Positions 35,501 to 48,400 of a DNA stretch of 64,000 nt are shown here, piece by piece. The DNA comes from Symbiodinium natans (Eukaryota; Sar; Dinophyceae; Suessiales; Symbiodiniaceae): NCBI GenBank assembly GCA_905221605.1, contig CAJNDS010002669.1, positions 67,073 through 131,072 of the forward strand. Direction: 5' to 3'. Position 1 is the first letter of the stretch. Each line of letters opens with the position of its first letter. Both the position numbers and the translations under genes were made by a program. The notes below the pieces were generated by a model. The model did no database searches. It had not been told where the DNA came from and worked only from the letters and a program-made list of their open reading frames with translations.

Positions 35501-35884
35501 GTGTTGGCCTTGCTACAAGCCGCAGAGCCTGAAGGCACAGGTTAATTGTACAGTAGCTCACCTGCACGGTTGCAAAGAGACAGCTGGGCTGCCGCGACGT
35601 AGCAGAGCAATTAGATTGCCGAAGTTCTGCACGCCAAACGAGCGGTGCAGTGTAGGAGTGTAGGATTTCTTGCTTTATGATTCGACTCTCAGTCCCAAAG
35701 GGCCGCGAAGTTCAGCAAGACTTCTGTACAAAGTTGTAGAGGGTGCCCAAGCTCGCAGTGGCTTTGTAAAGTCGCAATTCATGCATGACGATGACACCTG
35801 ACTCTTGAGCCAGCCGTCTTTGAGACGACGGGCCTAAAAGCCTAAACATGAAGTGGCATGTCGTGGTCGCAAGGTGCCTGGCAA

Positions 35885-35936
<52 letters not shown>

Positions 35937-36439
35937 CGCGCGCGCGTGTGCTACTATCGAGTTGCGACTGCAGGAATCCCAATCTCCCAAAGCCCTAGTT
36001 CAAGTCTTGTACTCAGCCCTTGCGCGCCAGTTGGAGGTACTGCAAGAACCGAATGTCCGAGGCTGCTGAGACTGGTGCTTCAGAATCGTGGGTAGGGGGG
36101 GGTCTAAAGGTCTCGTGTCGGCTTCCGGGTGACCACCCTCTATTCTGTTCAGGACCCATGCCTTCCGCAGTTGGGGCGAAGAGCTCAAGGAGTCACCTAG
36201 GGCGCTGCACTTTCTGGGGGGTGCCTTATAAGGTTTCTGGACCAGTTTGCGCTGGATCTGAAGAGCCAGCGCGCCAAGCAGCCACCTGGGGGCCCTGTGC
36301 CTTGCACTACGGCAGATGCTCGCATCCCAGGAGACACCACCCCACTCGTGGTTCAAGGGTGCGTGTGTGATCATTCTTTCCCCGTGTCTGCCCCCAGGTG
36401 CTTTCACACATCCAGGAGCAGATGGAGCACGCGGATAAG
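32582..36439 (+). CDS. Coiled-coil protein made of many mini-exons
   Basis: Exons, mostly phase 0: 32582-32636 (SIESELQSHRDLIAREAE), 32729-32791 (ARRRLEDALLAERRRAEVEA), 32949-32984 (GRRRLEQEIEAR), 33253-33297 (AEKQRLEDNRRKKQE), 33791-33858 (AADLAVRLEEQRRLEEELAS), 34333-34375 (RAEEEARLAEERCE, joining 33858 in phase 2), 34527-34565 (EQRRQAEKRRQLQ), 34629-34664 (EMEQRARESAAE), 34829-34864 (AKREREQREKAK) and 36398-36439 (VLSHIQEQMEHADK). Weaker ones may lie near 35400-35470 and 35500. The product is a long, highly charged alpha-helical coiled coil. Donors are a mix of GC, GT and possibly GA. Exons carry about 12-23 residues, close to whole heptads, suggesting growth by exon duplication. Coiled coils are too generic for a function call. 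A membrane-helix exon follows at 37157. Confidence 0.65.
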
Positions 36440-37156
36440 GCGAGACGTGGGCATGTGAAACCCCAAGCCATGTGAGGCAACAACAGATCGCTTCACTCCG
36501 TGCTTCACTTCTTTGATTGCGGCCGAAAGGTCCTGTAAGGGCCACCGAGGACCCCTTGTTTCTAGTGCCGGACAAAAGGAACAAGTGGTTTGGGTGAGTT
36601 CCCCATCACGATTCATCGCGTTGAAACTATTTCTGATCTATTCAATGTCTGAATTCAGCCGCCCAGTCTAGCTAGACTTCAAGAGCCATATCCTATTCTA
36701 AGAACGTGGCCGGTGGACGCCGGGTGACGGGAATCCGGGAGTTTTGTCACGGGTCACGGGGGCGTTGCGGGTTGTCGCATGGGGACCCTACAATTCCAAG
36801 CCCCAAACTCGTTTCTTGATCCGCTACGCCCTATCATGGCCGCTTGGTCCTTCAGCGCAGCCGCGCCCAGGCCACCTGCTACTACAGCTCTCGTGACGAG
36901 CGGGGTGAGGACTCCTCTGAAATCTGGCGGCAAGCCGGATCACAGATGTGGTGAATTGGGTGCAACTGGGTGCAGTTGGGTGTTGTTGCGTTGCGTCCGC
37001 TTCGGGTCGCCTGCAGGACGTGTGGCTCTCCATCCCTTCGCCTGGCCTTGTGGACCATGCCTGGTCTGCGCCTAAGTTTGCATCGTAGCCTCCTCAGAGT
37101 TATATTTTCAACGTCTGAAACGTCTGCTTCTCGAAGCCCTCAGCTCTCACCGTTCT

Positions 37157-37312
37157 GAGGTTTCAGAGCCACCTCGAGTACCCGGTGCTGATGGCCCTCG
37201 GAAGCTTGGTCCTGTTGACTTTGCTTCTCGGCTGTCTGGCCGTGGAGGCTCTCCTCAATCTGCTTTGGTTTTGCATTGGGTGTAGCCGGTCTTCTCAAAT
37301 GGCTCGGTAAAC
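37157..37312 (+). CDS. Candidate terminal exon with membrane helix
   Basis: The frame reads FQSHLEYPVLMALG, then a helix (SLVLLTLLLGCLAVEALL) and a short basic end (CSRSSQMAR) before TAA. A GC donor after the helix (at LAVE) is an alternative exon end. It could anchor the coiled-coil protein in a membrane by its C-terminus, but the phase to exon 36398-36439 does not match directly, so another exon would be needed. Confidence 0.4.
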
Positions 37313-39495
37313 GTAGCTCTTCTTTCGTCCCAGTGGATGTTGTGTGGTTGGACATGTCGTTGGTTGCGGTGCAGGGGGCCGAGCTGTACTTTTCTGGCAT
37401 CGTCTGAATCGTCCACTCCAAGCCTGTGTGCCGCTACTCCCGCGGACAAAAACAGAGGCTGCAGCTATCCAGATGCTTTCAGCCTTGTTAGAATTCACCG
37501 GTGGTGATTTTGAAGCTGGAAAACGGACGTCAGTTCAATCATCTCATCCTGGCAAAGACCCGGTAATCCAATGGAATCGTGCGCCAGGAACTGCCAAAAG
37601 CACCAGGTAAGGCTAGTTCATGAGGTTGTAGTAGTTGGCTCACAGCATCTCGTAGCTCAAGCCGTGGCTCTCTGCGGGCGAGAAATCCGAGAGCTTCAGG
37701 TTCTGGAGGTTGCCTAGGACATGCTTCGTCACAACCATGAACACAAGAGAGCTTGTCCTTAGCCCCGAACCCCTGGCATGCGGGCGCTGTTCGCGTGTGG
37801 CCACTCGCACTCATGGGCTCACAGCTCGCATGTGGGCGACACGTCTCACCTTCTCACCTTGGGCCTTGATGCCTTAGAAGTAGACACCCGCTCATGCGTA
37901 ATTAACTGAGATCATATCCCTGGCCCGGAGAGCGACCTGAGCCACGGAGCCATAGACACCACAAATGCCCAAGGCAAGCCCGAAGAAAATATCAAGTATT
38001 TTCAAGCTCCGATGTGACGTACTGACGTGCCGTGCAACACTACAGCGGCCCGTGAGGGGCCTTGTGGGCCCGCCCTCTCAGCGCCATGTTGCAAGCCTTG
38101 CCATGAAGGCCCTGCACCACCCAGTCGGAAAGCTTCGGCACTGTGATGTATGTCGGTTCAGAACTAGGTTCAGGTGTTGCAGTCTGCTGTGGGAGGCTGC
38201 CTAGCATACTGGTAGGGAGTTGACTGCGTGGTGCATTAACCCCTTGCGGACAACCTGTGAGAGGAGCGATGGGTCATGGCATGTGACCCTGTTTTCATGA
38301 AGGCGGAATCTACCAGAAGATATCTGCACCACTTGGCCTCTTATCGGGCATGACGCCTGAGGTCGTCGAGCCCTAAACTCTGCAAAGCCCCGAAAAGGCT
38401 GAAAAGAGCCCCGTGGCGCAAAAGTCGCCAAAAAAGGCCCACCCCCCCCGCCCCCCTGCCCCCTCCCCCCTCCTCCACCCCCCCCCCAACCCCCCGAGCA
38501 ATCCGTTTCTTTCCGACACTGGTCCAGGACCGGCCGAGCCCGAGTCCAAGCGCTGGAATGCTGCGCAGCCCCGAGCCGGATATTTCGCTGGTCCAAGACG
38601 ACGGGCCCCCCAAAAAAGGAGAAAAGCCGCCAGGGACGCAAGAGAGCGAGAGAGAGCGACAGAGAGAGAGAGAGATAGAAGCCCCGAAGAAGAAGAAGAA
38701 CAAAGAAGATAGCGAGAGAGAGCCAGGGAGAGCCAGAGAGAGCTACTTGTAGAGAGAGAAAGAGAACGAGAGGGAGAGGGTTTGCTTTTGAGCTCTCGGG
38801 AGTTGAAGCGGCAATTGGGCAGTTTTAGGGCCGGTTCCGCTACTGACCGCTACTGTGCTTGTTGTATTCGAGGTTGAGGTGCCTGTGATGTTGCATGAGG
38901 CCGCCAGTCAGTCCATCCATGCGGAAGACACAGCCCAACATTGGCCTGGAGCTTGTCACATCTTGCCTGACCCTACCAAGACTTGTCAGTCTCGGACGTC
39001 TTGTAGGTCTTGGCAAGTCGGCCAGTGAGCCCTCTTTGACACGCAGCCTCTCCAGGACAGGCGGATTAAGATGTTGTGTTCAGTTGCTGTTCAAGTCACC
39101 TATGAGCTGCTGGGGAGGACGCTGCCTGCAACCGTGAAAGGCTCGTTCCTTCCTCGCCAGATGGGCCACCCTACAATTGCTGCCCGTCGACGACTGATCA
39201 TTTCTGATCTGCTTTTGTTTGGGGCTACTCGCTTGCTTGTATGCTGCGCGTGTTGAAAGCAGGTCGAAACCTCGCCCAGCAGAGGAAGGCTTCTTTCTTT
39301 ATACAATCACGTGCAAGCCATGTCCTCTCATGTATACTGAGCAACTTCTTCATTTGCGAAGGGTTGTGCCAGGCGCTGATAAAGGAAACGCGTGACCTGG
39401 AAGACTACAGCTTCTGGGGCGCACAGGCGCGTGCAAATCCGAACTGCTCATCCAACACGCGTTCAAATCATGTAGACAATTTGGTGTCCTGGCAG
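37313..39495 (+). other. No firm gene, low complexity
   Basis: Open frames at 37344-37610 (TEAAAIQMLSALLEFTGGDF) and 39071-39256 may hold exons. 38430-38500 is C-rich, and 38640-38770 is rich in GAGAGA-type sequence coding for Arg/Glu/Lys. None is assigned. Confidence 0.35.
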
Positions 39496-42400
39496 GGCAT
39501 TCCTGGTTTCTCGGCACACTTGAAAGCACGCTTTGGCTCCGTCTTGGCTGCTTGGCGGGGTCTATGACGGAAGAGCTCTTCGGTCGCAGTAGGCGGCAGT
39601 CCATGCAAAAATGACGGCAGCTCAAGGCTGGCTGGCGCTTGCTCGATTCCGCGAAGAAAGGTCGGATGTCCTTCCATCCGCGCCTTGGCCGCTAGCGTGG
39701 AGCTGCACAGCTAGGTCTTATTTTGGCCATGCAGTGCAAGGTTCTGCAAGGCGGCAAGGAGCTCGGGCTACCATGGCAACGTGAAGAAGCGGGGTCCTCA
39801 TAAAAGTATCTCAGAGTGCCGAAGGTTTGCTTCTGTGGCCACAGACTGCGGCTTTTATCAAAGGCTATGGACAGAGCTTGATCCCACTGGCAAGGGCTTC
39901 GTCACTTTAGCAGAGCCCCAGCTGACAATTGGATCAACTAAGAGAAGACTTGGAGCATCTGAGGGCAATCTCCGAATGTCAAGTCTCCTTGGCTAGCCCA
40001 GGACATTGATCCGGACGCCGCCGCCTCAGAGCCACAGGCATGTTGATTGTACCGGTGTCCTGAACAGGTCTGGCATATGGTGAGCTCCTTCAAGATCGAG
40101 CTCATGCAGAGGTGATTTTGTGGCTGGCACCCGTTCCTCATGAAGCGGAAGCGCTGGGCCTGTGCCAGGTACGGAGACATGCTACTAGCCTGGCAGGACT
40201 GCATCGACGTAAATGGCGCAGGCAGTATCGGGCGGTGGGGTTGGCAATGGTGCCAGAACTTTTTTTCAAGCAGGACCCCTTGAGTGGGATGAGCTAAGAC
40301 AGGAAAGGTGTCCGAGAGGGAGATCGCAGACAGCCTCCACGAGCTCGGTGCGCGGCTGATCTGATTGTGATGGTCGTTTCTCCAGGCTGATTCCGCGTTG
40401 CAGCATCCTCCGCGTGCACAGATCTGTTCGTCTCAGCGGAGATACATTTGTTGAGCTAGCAGAGCTAGAGCTGCGTACTTCAAGCACAGTTGCGATCGCT
40501 GTTAGCTGTTCTGTTATGTTACCTTCGGCGTCTGCTCAGCTTCCTTTTTATTGCTGAGGTCTGGAAATGGATGCCAGACAGCTGCAATCCCAGACTGTCC
40601 AGCAATTGGTATCGACTGAGTAGGAAAGAGTTCAGAGCGCAGCGTGCCTTGGAAGGTTGCTCAAGATGTTCATAAGTATGCCGGGGGCGCCGGGGGGCTC
40701 AGTGTAATGCGAACACCTGAAGGAAGGATGTGCCCTAAGGCCCGTGCCAAGAAAAGAGCGAGAGAGAGAGAGAGAGAGCAAGTACGGAGAATCAACTTGA
40801 GCTGAAGGACGCACATCACCCTCAAGGACTTCGACCCGAGGGCTTATGTTAGGCAGACGATTCTCTCGTGGAGCTCAAGACAAGATGTTTCGGCTGGGCC
40901 CATCATGCCTGCAGGTGGCAGACTTCAGAGCTTCCTGCTCTCTCCAAAGGACGCGCTTCGGAGTTCCACCCTAAGCCCTAAACTCTAAACCCTAAACCCT
41001 AAACTTTAAACCCTAAACCCTAAACCCTAAGCCCTCAGCCCTAGGCCCTAAGCCCTAAGCCCGAAGCCCTAAGCCCTAAGCCCTAAGCCCTAAGCCCTAA
41101 GCCCGAAGCCCTAAGCCCTAAGCCCTAAACTTAAACCTTAAACCCAAAACCCTATCCCTAAACCAACTCAGCCCCCAGGCATTTGACAAGCTCAGGCAAG
41201 TCATGCGATTGGCACGACAGGAGACGAGACCGGGGAAGCGGCTGGAGTCAAGGCCTCCACTTGAGCTCCTTGCGCTTTGCAGTCCTGTCCACGTCTCTCC
41301 AAGGAGGCCCAAAAGATCAGAGCTCGTGGACGCTTGGGGTCTGCCGGCAAGCTTTGATATCTTGGGCTATTGCCATGCCTTTCGCCCGAAGACAGGAAAC
41401 CTCGAAGTCGTGCCTTTTATACGCATCCGCACGTGGCGTCCTTGTGGCCCAGAAGTCCTAGAGCAGCTTGCTCATGCCAGGGTCAGCACGAAGGAGGCCT
41501 TCCAGGCCGCGATGATCAGCCAGTTCGGTACCCTTTTCCGCGCCTGGCGGGAGGCAAAGACGGGGATTGAGTGATGGGAAGCCAGGGAGAAGCCATGATC
41601 TTCAGGGGTGTCTGGGGTTAAGGATTCAGGGCATTGAAAACCAAGAGAGGAGACCAGCATACAACACCCTTGCCCAGGGGCTCGATCCGACTGGGCGAGA
41701 TCGCTTGAGCTGGGGCGAGTTCACCCATGTTTTCCGGCTGCCTGGAGCCGAGTGTGAGCCCGGCTCTTGGCGGCATGTTGGCCTTTGACTAAGCCCCCGC
41801 CTGTTCAGGTTGGGCCTCCACGGAGACCTCCAGGTGCGGCAACGTCATGGAGTGTAAACCGACGAGACAGTCGGCTTCAAAGAGCTTCGAGGGATGTGCC
41901 CTTGAACTTGACAGGCATTGTGGGAGGAACTCGACACGGAAGGCATCGGGGTTCTTCGCTTCTCCAACCTGGACGAGGCCTTTGCAGTCTCCCAGAAAGC
42001 ATGGCCCATGTCTCCCAAGCTCCCGAGTACTCACCGGCAAGGGCCCATATGACATTCTTTGGTAGGGAGCGCGCAGTGCGGACTCAGTGACAGGCTTGTT
42101 TGGAGGCCTTCATCTAAAAAAGGCGCATGAGCTCACATTCTTGCATTTTCTACAAGCTAGCATTGCTATGTTGGATTTTGACAAGATGTTCGAGAGCCGG
42201 TGCCGACCAGGGGGTCACCAGAAATCAGGGGCCGTTCGCCGCGAAGAGGCATGTGCGGAGGTGCACCCGCAGGCGCGCTGCACAAGGTGCATGAGGAGCC
42301 GGAGCAATCGGAGCCGCCGGCGGAACAGGAAGAAGAGGAAAGGGAGGAGGAAACGCACTTCCACAGCACCTTCCTCCACTACATCTCGATGGAGCCTGAA

Positions 42401-45400
42401 GGTACGAGTCGACAGAGGTCTGAAAGTGTGCCGCGTGCATTTCAGCCACACGCGCAAGCGGCGGGCAAACAGAGCAGAGCCTGCCGAGCAATGATGACGC
42501 TGGAACTCTGAATGGTTTGAAGCAGGGCGACGGCTCCTACGGAAAGAAGTGCATTCCGCAGCCGGCGTTCTGCGTGGCAGGGTTTCATCCACATTAAGCT
42601 TTAGCAAGTTTAGCCACTGAGGGTTTGGGGTTGAGGGTTGGTCTCAATGACTCGTTGGTGGTCTCTCTTCAACCTGTACCACTCGCTAAAACTAATTCGT
42701 CCGCTTCAGGAGACCGCCTCGATCTGGTCAGAGATGCGGAGCTGCTTCGAGGAGGCACTCCTCAGACATGCTATCTATATCTATCTATCATTGCTAACTC
42801 AAGCTCGTCAGCTGGGGTGTCGTTGAGGTACCAAGATCGAGCAATATTTGCGTAACGTTGGACTCGCTTTAGTGTGGCCCCCCCCCCCCCCCAAACAATT
42901 TTGGGGTTTTCGGGGATCCTTAATAATGTGGGATGGGGGGGGCTGGGGGTAGGGCGGCTAGGGGCCGAGGGTTGAGGGGAAGCCTTGAAGCTTGAGGGTC
43001 TAGGCTTTGTAGCTCCACGGTCGCCGGGGCTCCGCATTAATGCGGACCACAGAAACAACTTGCTAAAGCGAATCAGGGCAGCTCGTGGGCTACTCCCTTG
43101 GAAAATTGTTTGGGGGCCTGTTTCGTAATGAAATTTTTACAAGGAATTTAAATAAGGCTGGACACCAACAAAACCCGGAGTTTCTTATTCAAAACTTTGT
43201 TTAGTTTTTGGCTCCCCGGCCCCCCGCCCTTCAACCCCAGCCGGGACAACATCGCATAATTGTGAGCCACCCTAAACAATGGGGGGTTCTGTATAAGATT
43301 TTCGGAACATCGCATAATAGCGGTCCCATCTACTAAAGCGGGTGCAACATTAATGACGATCTGTGGGCCGACTCGCCGCTTAGCGGAGGTCTATGGGAAC
43401 ATGCTGCGCGCATGGATGACAGGGGTGGACGTCGCTTCCTCAAAGACTTTGCTCAGTGATTGTTTTCCAGCTGCGGACAGTTCCGGCTTGGTTGATGAAC
43501 ATCCGGTAACCCTCAACCATCCTCAACCCCAAGCTGCTAGGTCGAGGGCAATGGCCATGTGGACGAGAGCCAGTTTGTCGCGGCGTGCAAGAAGGCTGGA
43601 CCCTACTGTTTCCTCAGAAGCCACAGGGTCATCTTGAGGCATCTTACTAGTCTAGGCCGCATATTACGTAGTTCTCGTCCTTATTCACGCTATTACCAGT
43701 CTCATGTTTCACCGTTGTCCTTCTCAATGGCGATTGTCAAGAAGGCTGGCCAGAGAGCCTTTCGTTTCAGGGCTTGTTGCGCCCGGGGGGGGGCGGGGTT
43801 AGAGAGAGAGAGCCCGGACAGCCCCAAATTTCACGAATTCTGGGCAGCTTTTTTGCAGCTTTGCGGGCGAGGCGGGGGGTTTGGGGGGCCCGGAGCATGC
43901 CGGGAGAGAGCAGCATAGGCCCTCACAACCCGCCACTTCTCCCGTGGTTTCCAAGAAAGCTTTCGTCCCCTTTCATCCCCCGGGCCCCGGGACTCAAATC
44001 ATTGCAGTATATTGCCGTAGTTATATCATTATCCCACAGACTTATAGTCCCATAACAAACTGCTTCGGCTCATCCGGATGTGAGGCTGGCTTCTTGAAGG
44101 AGGCCGCCGCTCGGCATCTCTTCCACATCCTGAGGCCGCTTTTAAAACCCTGGGTTGGGTTGGCCCGTATCGACAACGACCTCCCAACTACTGCAAGTTG
44201 CAGGGCCATTCCCCCAATTTGATGAGAATCCGCAGCAGCCGCAATCCTCAAGTTTTGCCCTTCCCAAAAATTTCCACCCAACATGTCCCAGATGCAAGCA
44301 GCAATCCGCGGATTTAGTTGGGTTTGGAAACCTTGAGCCCCAAAGAAGCTCGCTAGCAAGATCTTGCAATGCGTGGCAGGCCACCCGCATCCGGATCCTT
44401 CCTGTGCTTGCGGGACTTTGACCGCAAAGCTTTCAAGGTGATTGGGTAGGATGACAGTGCTTTTTTTGATGGTCAGAACGGTTCGCATGACAATCATGGT
44501 CCAAATTAAGCACATAAAAGAAGGGAAGCCAATTCAGTTGTGATGCAAGGTCAAACGTCGTAGCGGGCACACGTTGCGCTTCCAAGCTCTTCCTTATTAC
44601 AGTAGTCAGTAGCATGTCGCTGCACAAGTAGCAGGAGGTATTTCCATGGCCTGAGTCAGAGCGTGAGCAACACTCAAGAACCGCACAAAATATCTGCTGG
44701 TGACTTGCACGCGTGACCCTGCCGCAATCGGTAGGCCTTTCTTTGCAACGACTTCCGAATGCTCAGTGTCGTTGCCTTGGCATGCGTACGAGATCAGCAG
44801 CTTTTCTACTTACTGTTCTACAGGGTGTAGGCTTCAGATGCGCTCGGCATATTGTGGTTGCTGAGGAGCCGACCAAGCGACCAGGACCCTCGACTTGAGG
44901 ATTTACTGTAGTTTCAGAACCTTTGGGCAACCCCAGGGCAGGAGTGGTGTGCCGCGCTCCAAGCGACCCATGCTGGACACAGCATCGAATTGTTGTGTTT
45001 CGAGCGTGTTGTGCTATCCACTGACCCAACGCCCAATTGACCTGTGCATTGCCCACTGACAGAACAGCGGGTTCAGGATGTGTGCGCTGCCGGTTCTGCG
45101 TTCCACTCCCTCCCCCCCCCCCCTCTCGATTCAATCCCTGGACCTGGCGCGGTATTCGACAGGTGATGGTGGTGTCATGTTCTTTCGAAACGGTTTCGGA
45201 AAGTGTCACAGCAGCAGCTCATGGCAATCTTGAGTGCAATTTAGGGTTTAGAGTTTAGGGTTTAGGGTTTGATGCAGGACAGGAGAAGCCTTTGCTGTCA
45301 ATGTCAATTGCGGAGTCGGCTTCTCAGTATCATCACCTGGACATACCTGGACAGCCATGTGCTTGCTTGTAAACGCAGCCTTTTCCTATCCTTATCGTGA

Positions 45401-48400
45401 CTAGAGACCCGTGACTAGTGACCAGTGCTTCCAGTGCTCCGCACCACTTGCCCAGACATGCAAGGCGAACCGAGAGAGGCTTCTTCTTCCAAATCCGCAC
45501 AGCGCTCAGCAACTTGCCGAGGAGTGAGCCCATGCATCACGGATCGCCAACAGAGGCAGAGAGGCCATGACATTCTTGCACCTCATCCACTCTTCACACC
45601 CTGCCGCTGTTTTCAGGGCGTGGCTGGCAGTTCGCCAAGTCGCCCGACTACGCCAAGAGATGCCGGGCGTACATACCACCGAAGCAAGAGCCAGAGCCGG
45701 TGGTGCCCGGCTTAGACAACTGGAAGCTACCTGGGGAGGGAAGGGGGAATACGTGGCTAGCTCCCGACATCTTGGTCCTTCGAACATCAAGGGCCTCAAG
45801 AGGAGCCCAAAAGGGACCACCATAAACGACTGCCCTAAGCCCTGGGCCTCTGCGAACTTGAGGAAGACTTCATCGGCCTCTGCACTCGGAGGTACGGTTC
45901 CATGGCAGGGCCCTCAGTACCCTGAACCCTTAAACGTAAAGTCACAGGCGTTCAACCCAGGTTTCTACATCCTAGCCAACCCTTCAAGACCTAGCCTTGA
46001 AGACCTAAACCCTCGAACCCAGCCAGAAACTGCACCCCAAGCCCTCAGACTTTAAACCCAAAACCCAAATCCCTAAACCCTTCATCTTACATCCCAGAGT
46101 TTGCTCCCAAAAACCGCGAGGTGGCCGCTTGGCGCTTTGGCCTGGATCCCACCGGCAGTGGATCGCTAAACTTCAACGAGTTCCTTGACACAGAAGCGCC
46201 TCCCCCCCCCTCCCCCTCGAGCCCCTAAACTCCCCTAAATCCCCCTAAGTCCCCCTGTGCCCCCTAAGCCCCCTCAAACCCCCTTACCTGCCAAAGCTCC
46301 TAAATGCTAAAGCCTATATGAAGCAGGGTTTATATTACTGTTTTTGGTGAGTGTATGTAAGGTCCCGTTTTCATATTGGTGAGTGTAGATATTGGGTACA
46401 AGAAATATACACCCTACTTCATATCGGAATATGTTTCCAACGAGCCTAGGTTCTGCAACGCAGCCCGCCGTTTCATGGCTGCAAGCAGGGCTCCACTGCT
46501 CCACGTGACCCAAAACCATCCAACGAATAACCCCAAAGAACCCAACATGAACCGCAAAGAACCCAAAATGAAGCCAAAGGAACCCAGCACATTTTTGAAC
46601 TCTACGCCCTGAGAGCCTAAATCCCTGAACCCCAACATTCCTTGATCCTTCGACCTTTCTGCGCCCAGGGACCGGCTACAGAGGCAGCCTTCGCAACCTC
46701 TGGGTCCGACACCTTAGAGGGGGCTGGGATTATTATTATTATTATTACGCTTTTTGCGGGGGCTTGCATTTTTCGGGTTTATGGGCGCGCGCGGGGGTTT
46801 CTAGCAGGTTTGGGGGCGAAGCAGTGGTAGCCTCCCAGGCCGAGCTTTGTGGAGACCGCAACTTGCTGCGCCTGAAGGACTCGAGGGTTTGGGGCCTTTA
46901 GGGCCTTTAGGGCCTTTAGGGCCTTTAGGGCCTTTAGGGCCTTTAGGGCCTTTAGGGCCTTAGGGTTTAGGGTTTAGGGTTGAGGGTTTGGGGTTCAGGG
47001 TTTAGGGTAGCTGAGTGGTTAGGGATCTATATTCCTATTTTTGGGTTTACCGGGTCTATAACTTTAGGGTTTCTGAGGTTAAAAAGGGTGTGTAGGGTCT
47101 GTAGGCGTTTATCGTCGTTCTGCCAAGCATCTTTCAGGAGTTGCTGCTCTAAACTAGGGTCCCTCATCGGGGATCCTTGTCGGGGACGAAGCCCTTATTT
47201 GAAATCACCACCCCCTTAACCTAAAACACCGCGGGGGTGGTGACCTTTCTGCTGGAGGCCGCGGTGTTTTTCGGAGGGTTGGGCCCATTCCACGGCCAGG
47301 AGACACAGAAAAAACACCGTGGGGGGGCGAACCCGGGTTACCACCCCCGCGGTGTTTTTTTATAAGGCTTTCCGAGATCCCGTGAGTTTCTTCTTAATGC
47401 TTGACCCCGTATGTGGAGTGCCTACCCACAGAGACCTGGAGAATCCCTAAGTCCCCCCCGGAGAAGCGGGATTCTCTGCGGGCGGATACTCCGCAAAACA
47501 TCGCTTCTCTCGTGAGCGCTCCAGGGTTGCTTGTGGGATTCTCGGCAGGATTGACTCCAGGGGTACCCTGCGGAATTCTCTGCAAGTTTTTTTGGGGTAG
47601 TCACTCTTCTGGGATTTGTTGTAGGACTCTCTGTGCGGGCGGGATTCTCTGCTCTGCTTGCTTTTTTGGGCGAGGGCGCTCCAGGCATACTCTGCAGGAT
47701 TCGGCGGGCATTCCACTAAAATTCTCGGGAAGGCACTCCAGGGATCGGCGAGGTATTTAAAACAACCCCGTACAGCGGTTGGGGACTTTACTTCAGGGTT
47801 TGTGAAAGCCCAAAATGGTCAAAAATCACAAACATTTGGCATTTTGGTGGTTTCCAAGGCCGCCAAACTAGCGAAAAACCTTATGTTTTTGCCTTAATTC
47901 AGGGTTTGCGAGACTCAAAATGGTCAAAATCCCTGAAATTGGCGATTTCGGCATTTTCCAAGGCCGCCAAATGAGGAAAATCCCTGTGCTTTGGCCTTAA
48001 TTCAAGGTTTGTGAAAGCCCAAAATGGTCAAAAATCACAAAAGTTTTCCATTTTGGTGGTTTCCAAGGCAAAACTAGAGACAATCCCTGTGTTTTGGCCA
48101 AGGTTTGTCAAGGCCCAAATAGTCAAAAATCACAAATGTTTGCCATTTTGATGGTTTGCAAGGTCTTGGCCTCTGGAAGAAGAGGAAAACTTATAGAAAC
48201 ATTACAATAGCCAAGCCCTAAGCCCTAAACCTAAACCTGACAAATCCCAGACCAACCCAAAACGAAAACCTTAGACAGTAACCCTAAACCCTAAACCGTA
48301 AACCCGCCAAACGCCCCAAACCCAAATCTGAAACCGTAAAGCCTCTGCCTTAAAGCCAAAAACAAATCTAGCCTCTTTTCAGGGAGTGCATATACATTTT

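Noticed and set aside
35887-35935. (TG)n tract with alternating purine-pyrimidine and GCGCGC end
   Set aside because: A plain microsatellite; Z-DNA potential is possible but nothing nearby suggests a role.
38201-38712. Long minus-strand frames rich in Gly and plus-strand frames rich in Pro or Arg/Glu
   Set aside because: Driven by C-rich and GA-rich low-complexity DNA; splice edges could not be set.
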